DNA from: an uncultured Collinsella sp.
GTDB lineage: Bacteria > Actinomycetota > Coriobacteriia > Coriobacteriales > Coriobacteriaceae
NCBI GenBank assembly: GCA_900551205.1
Contig: URUW01000016.1
Location: 1-15,240 of the forward strand
DNA: 15,240 nt
Direction: 5' to 3'
Both the position numbers and the translations under genes were made by a program. Below the pieces are notes generated by a model that was given only the letters and a program-made list of their open reading frames with translations, had not been told where the DNA came from and did no database searches. Of this stretch, positions 14,796 through 15,240 are shown piece by piece (positions within the stretch are counted from its first letter, which is position 1; each line of letters begins with the position of its first letter).

Positions 14796-15240
14796 ATGAA
14801 GCCACGTAACATTGCCATCGCCTGCGGTGTCGCGGGAGCCGCCGTCGGCCTTGCCGCTGCCACCGGCATCGTTTACCGCAAGCAAATCAAGTCCGTCGCG
14901 TCGCTCAAACGCTTGACCGACTATGCGGATGGCTATGACCTGTACGCAATCGACATCGCCTACGGCTACGATCTTGATCGCATCATCGCCGCTGGCGTGT
15001 GCGACGACCAGGCCTATATCGATGCCGTGGTGGCGCAGGTGCTGCCCGGTGCGCCGGCACATGTCCAGGCGCCCCAGTTTGCCTGCAGCGCTTTTGCCGC
15101 CGTAGATGCCGAAGGCCGCGTGCGCACCGGTCGCAATTACGACTTTAAGGACGACACCTCGGCGCTGCTGGTGCGCAATCACCCACGCGGCGGCTATGTC
15201 TCCATCGGGTTTGCCGCCCTTAACAACCTGGGCGATAACA
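14796..15240 (+). CDS. Choloylglycine hydrolase-like Ntn hydrolase (3'-truncated by window)
   Basis: Only the first 148 residues are in the window and the frame is open at its right edge. The ATG has AGAGGAG five bases upstream. A hydrophobic segment (about 6-26) with a preceding Lys/Arg looks like a signal anchor. The segment FACSAFAAVDAEGRVRTGRNYDF (C97, then GRNYDF) matches the nucleophile region of the linear amide C-N hydrolase family (bile salt hydrolase, penicillin V acylase and relatives). There the N-terminal Cys attacks amide bonds after removal of whatever precedes it. Here about 96 residues would have to be cleaved off, as in propeptide-bearing members. Substrate is unknown: bile salts, N-acyl amides or penicillins are possible. 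Divergent from the M18 gene. Confidence 0.75.
   Translation, partial: MKPRNIAIACGVAGAAVGLAAATGIVYRKQIKSVASLKRLTDYADGYDLYAIDIAYGYDLDRIIAAGVCDDQAYIDAVVAQVLPGAPAHVQAPQFACSAFAAVDAEGRVRTGRNYDFKDDTSALLVRNHPRGGYVSIGFAALNNLGDN

Noticed and set aside
13360..14799. 479-codon plus-strand frame opposite the M18 aminopeptidase
   Set aside because: Antisense shadow; the minus-strand gene carries all M18 catalytic residues.

Overview
The window is a stretch of high-GC bacterial chromosome (roughly 60% GC by eye). It has Actinobacteria-type gene families: a GluBCD-like glutamate importer with the 'APGP' N-terminus on one permease, and a SEC-C methionine aminopeptidase. Together with the style of its intergenic repeats this suggests a gut Coriobacteriia member, most likely Collinsella. 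The genus is an inference; there is no rRNA or marker that proves it.

Layout: (1) 1-792, 3' part of a divergent DXS/transketolase-like gene, closed by a terminator. (2) 793-1247, a 455-bp gene-free stretch with a regular array of six 15-bp units in alternating orientation every 40 bp, a dispersed repeat, and a good sigma70-type promoter. (3) 1248-5530, a plus-strand operon: Tat-type lipoprotein binding protein, two permeases, ATPase, and a class I amidotransferase-fold (C26) amidase. This reads as uptake and hydrolysis of glutamate or gamma-glutamyl compounds. (4) 5636-7897, a minus-strand two-gene signalling operon: a four-part protein (Cys-containing N-terminal sensor, degenerate GGDEF, receiver, HD-GYP) and a stand-alone HPt protein. 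(5) 8109-8906, minus-strand alpha/beta hydrolase. (6) 9142-12031, plus-strand radical SAM protein, methionine aminopeptidase and 2-hydroxyacid dehydrogenase, separated by a 20-bp perfect inverted repeat, a terminator and a dispersed repeat. (7) 12166-13033, a toxin-antitoxin-like pair: RelB/DinJ-type ribbon-helix-helix protein with a PIN-domain nuclease, minus strand. (8) 13249-14634, M18 aminopeptidase, minus strand. (9) 14796-15240, start of a choloylglycine-hydrolase-like Ntn hydrolase, cut by the window edge.

Most of the genes are ordinary housekeeping or accessory metabolism. The parts most worth a second look are the 40-bp-phased inverted array at 848-1063, the c-di-GMP signalling protein with a broken GGDEF catalytic motif but intact I-site and HD-GYP motifs, and the dispersed repeats (40 bp identical at 11036 and 13207; palindrome at 9960). 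I did not find rRNA, tRNA, a CRISPR array, transposase or phage genes.
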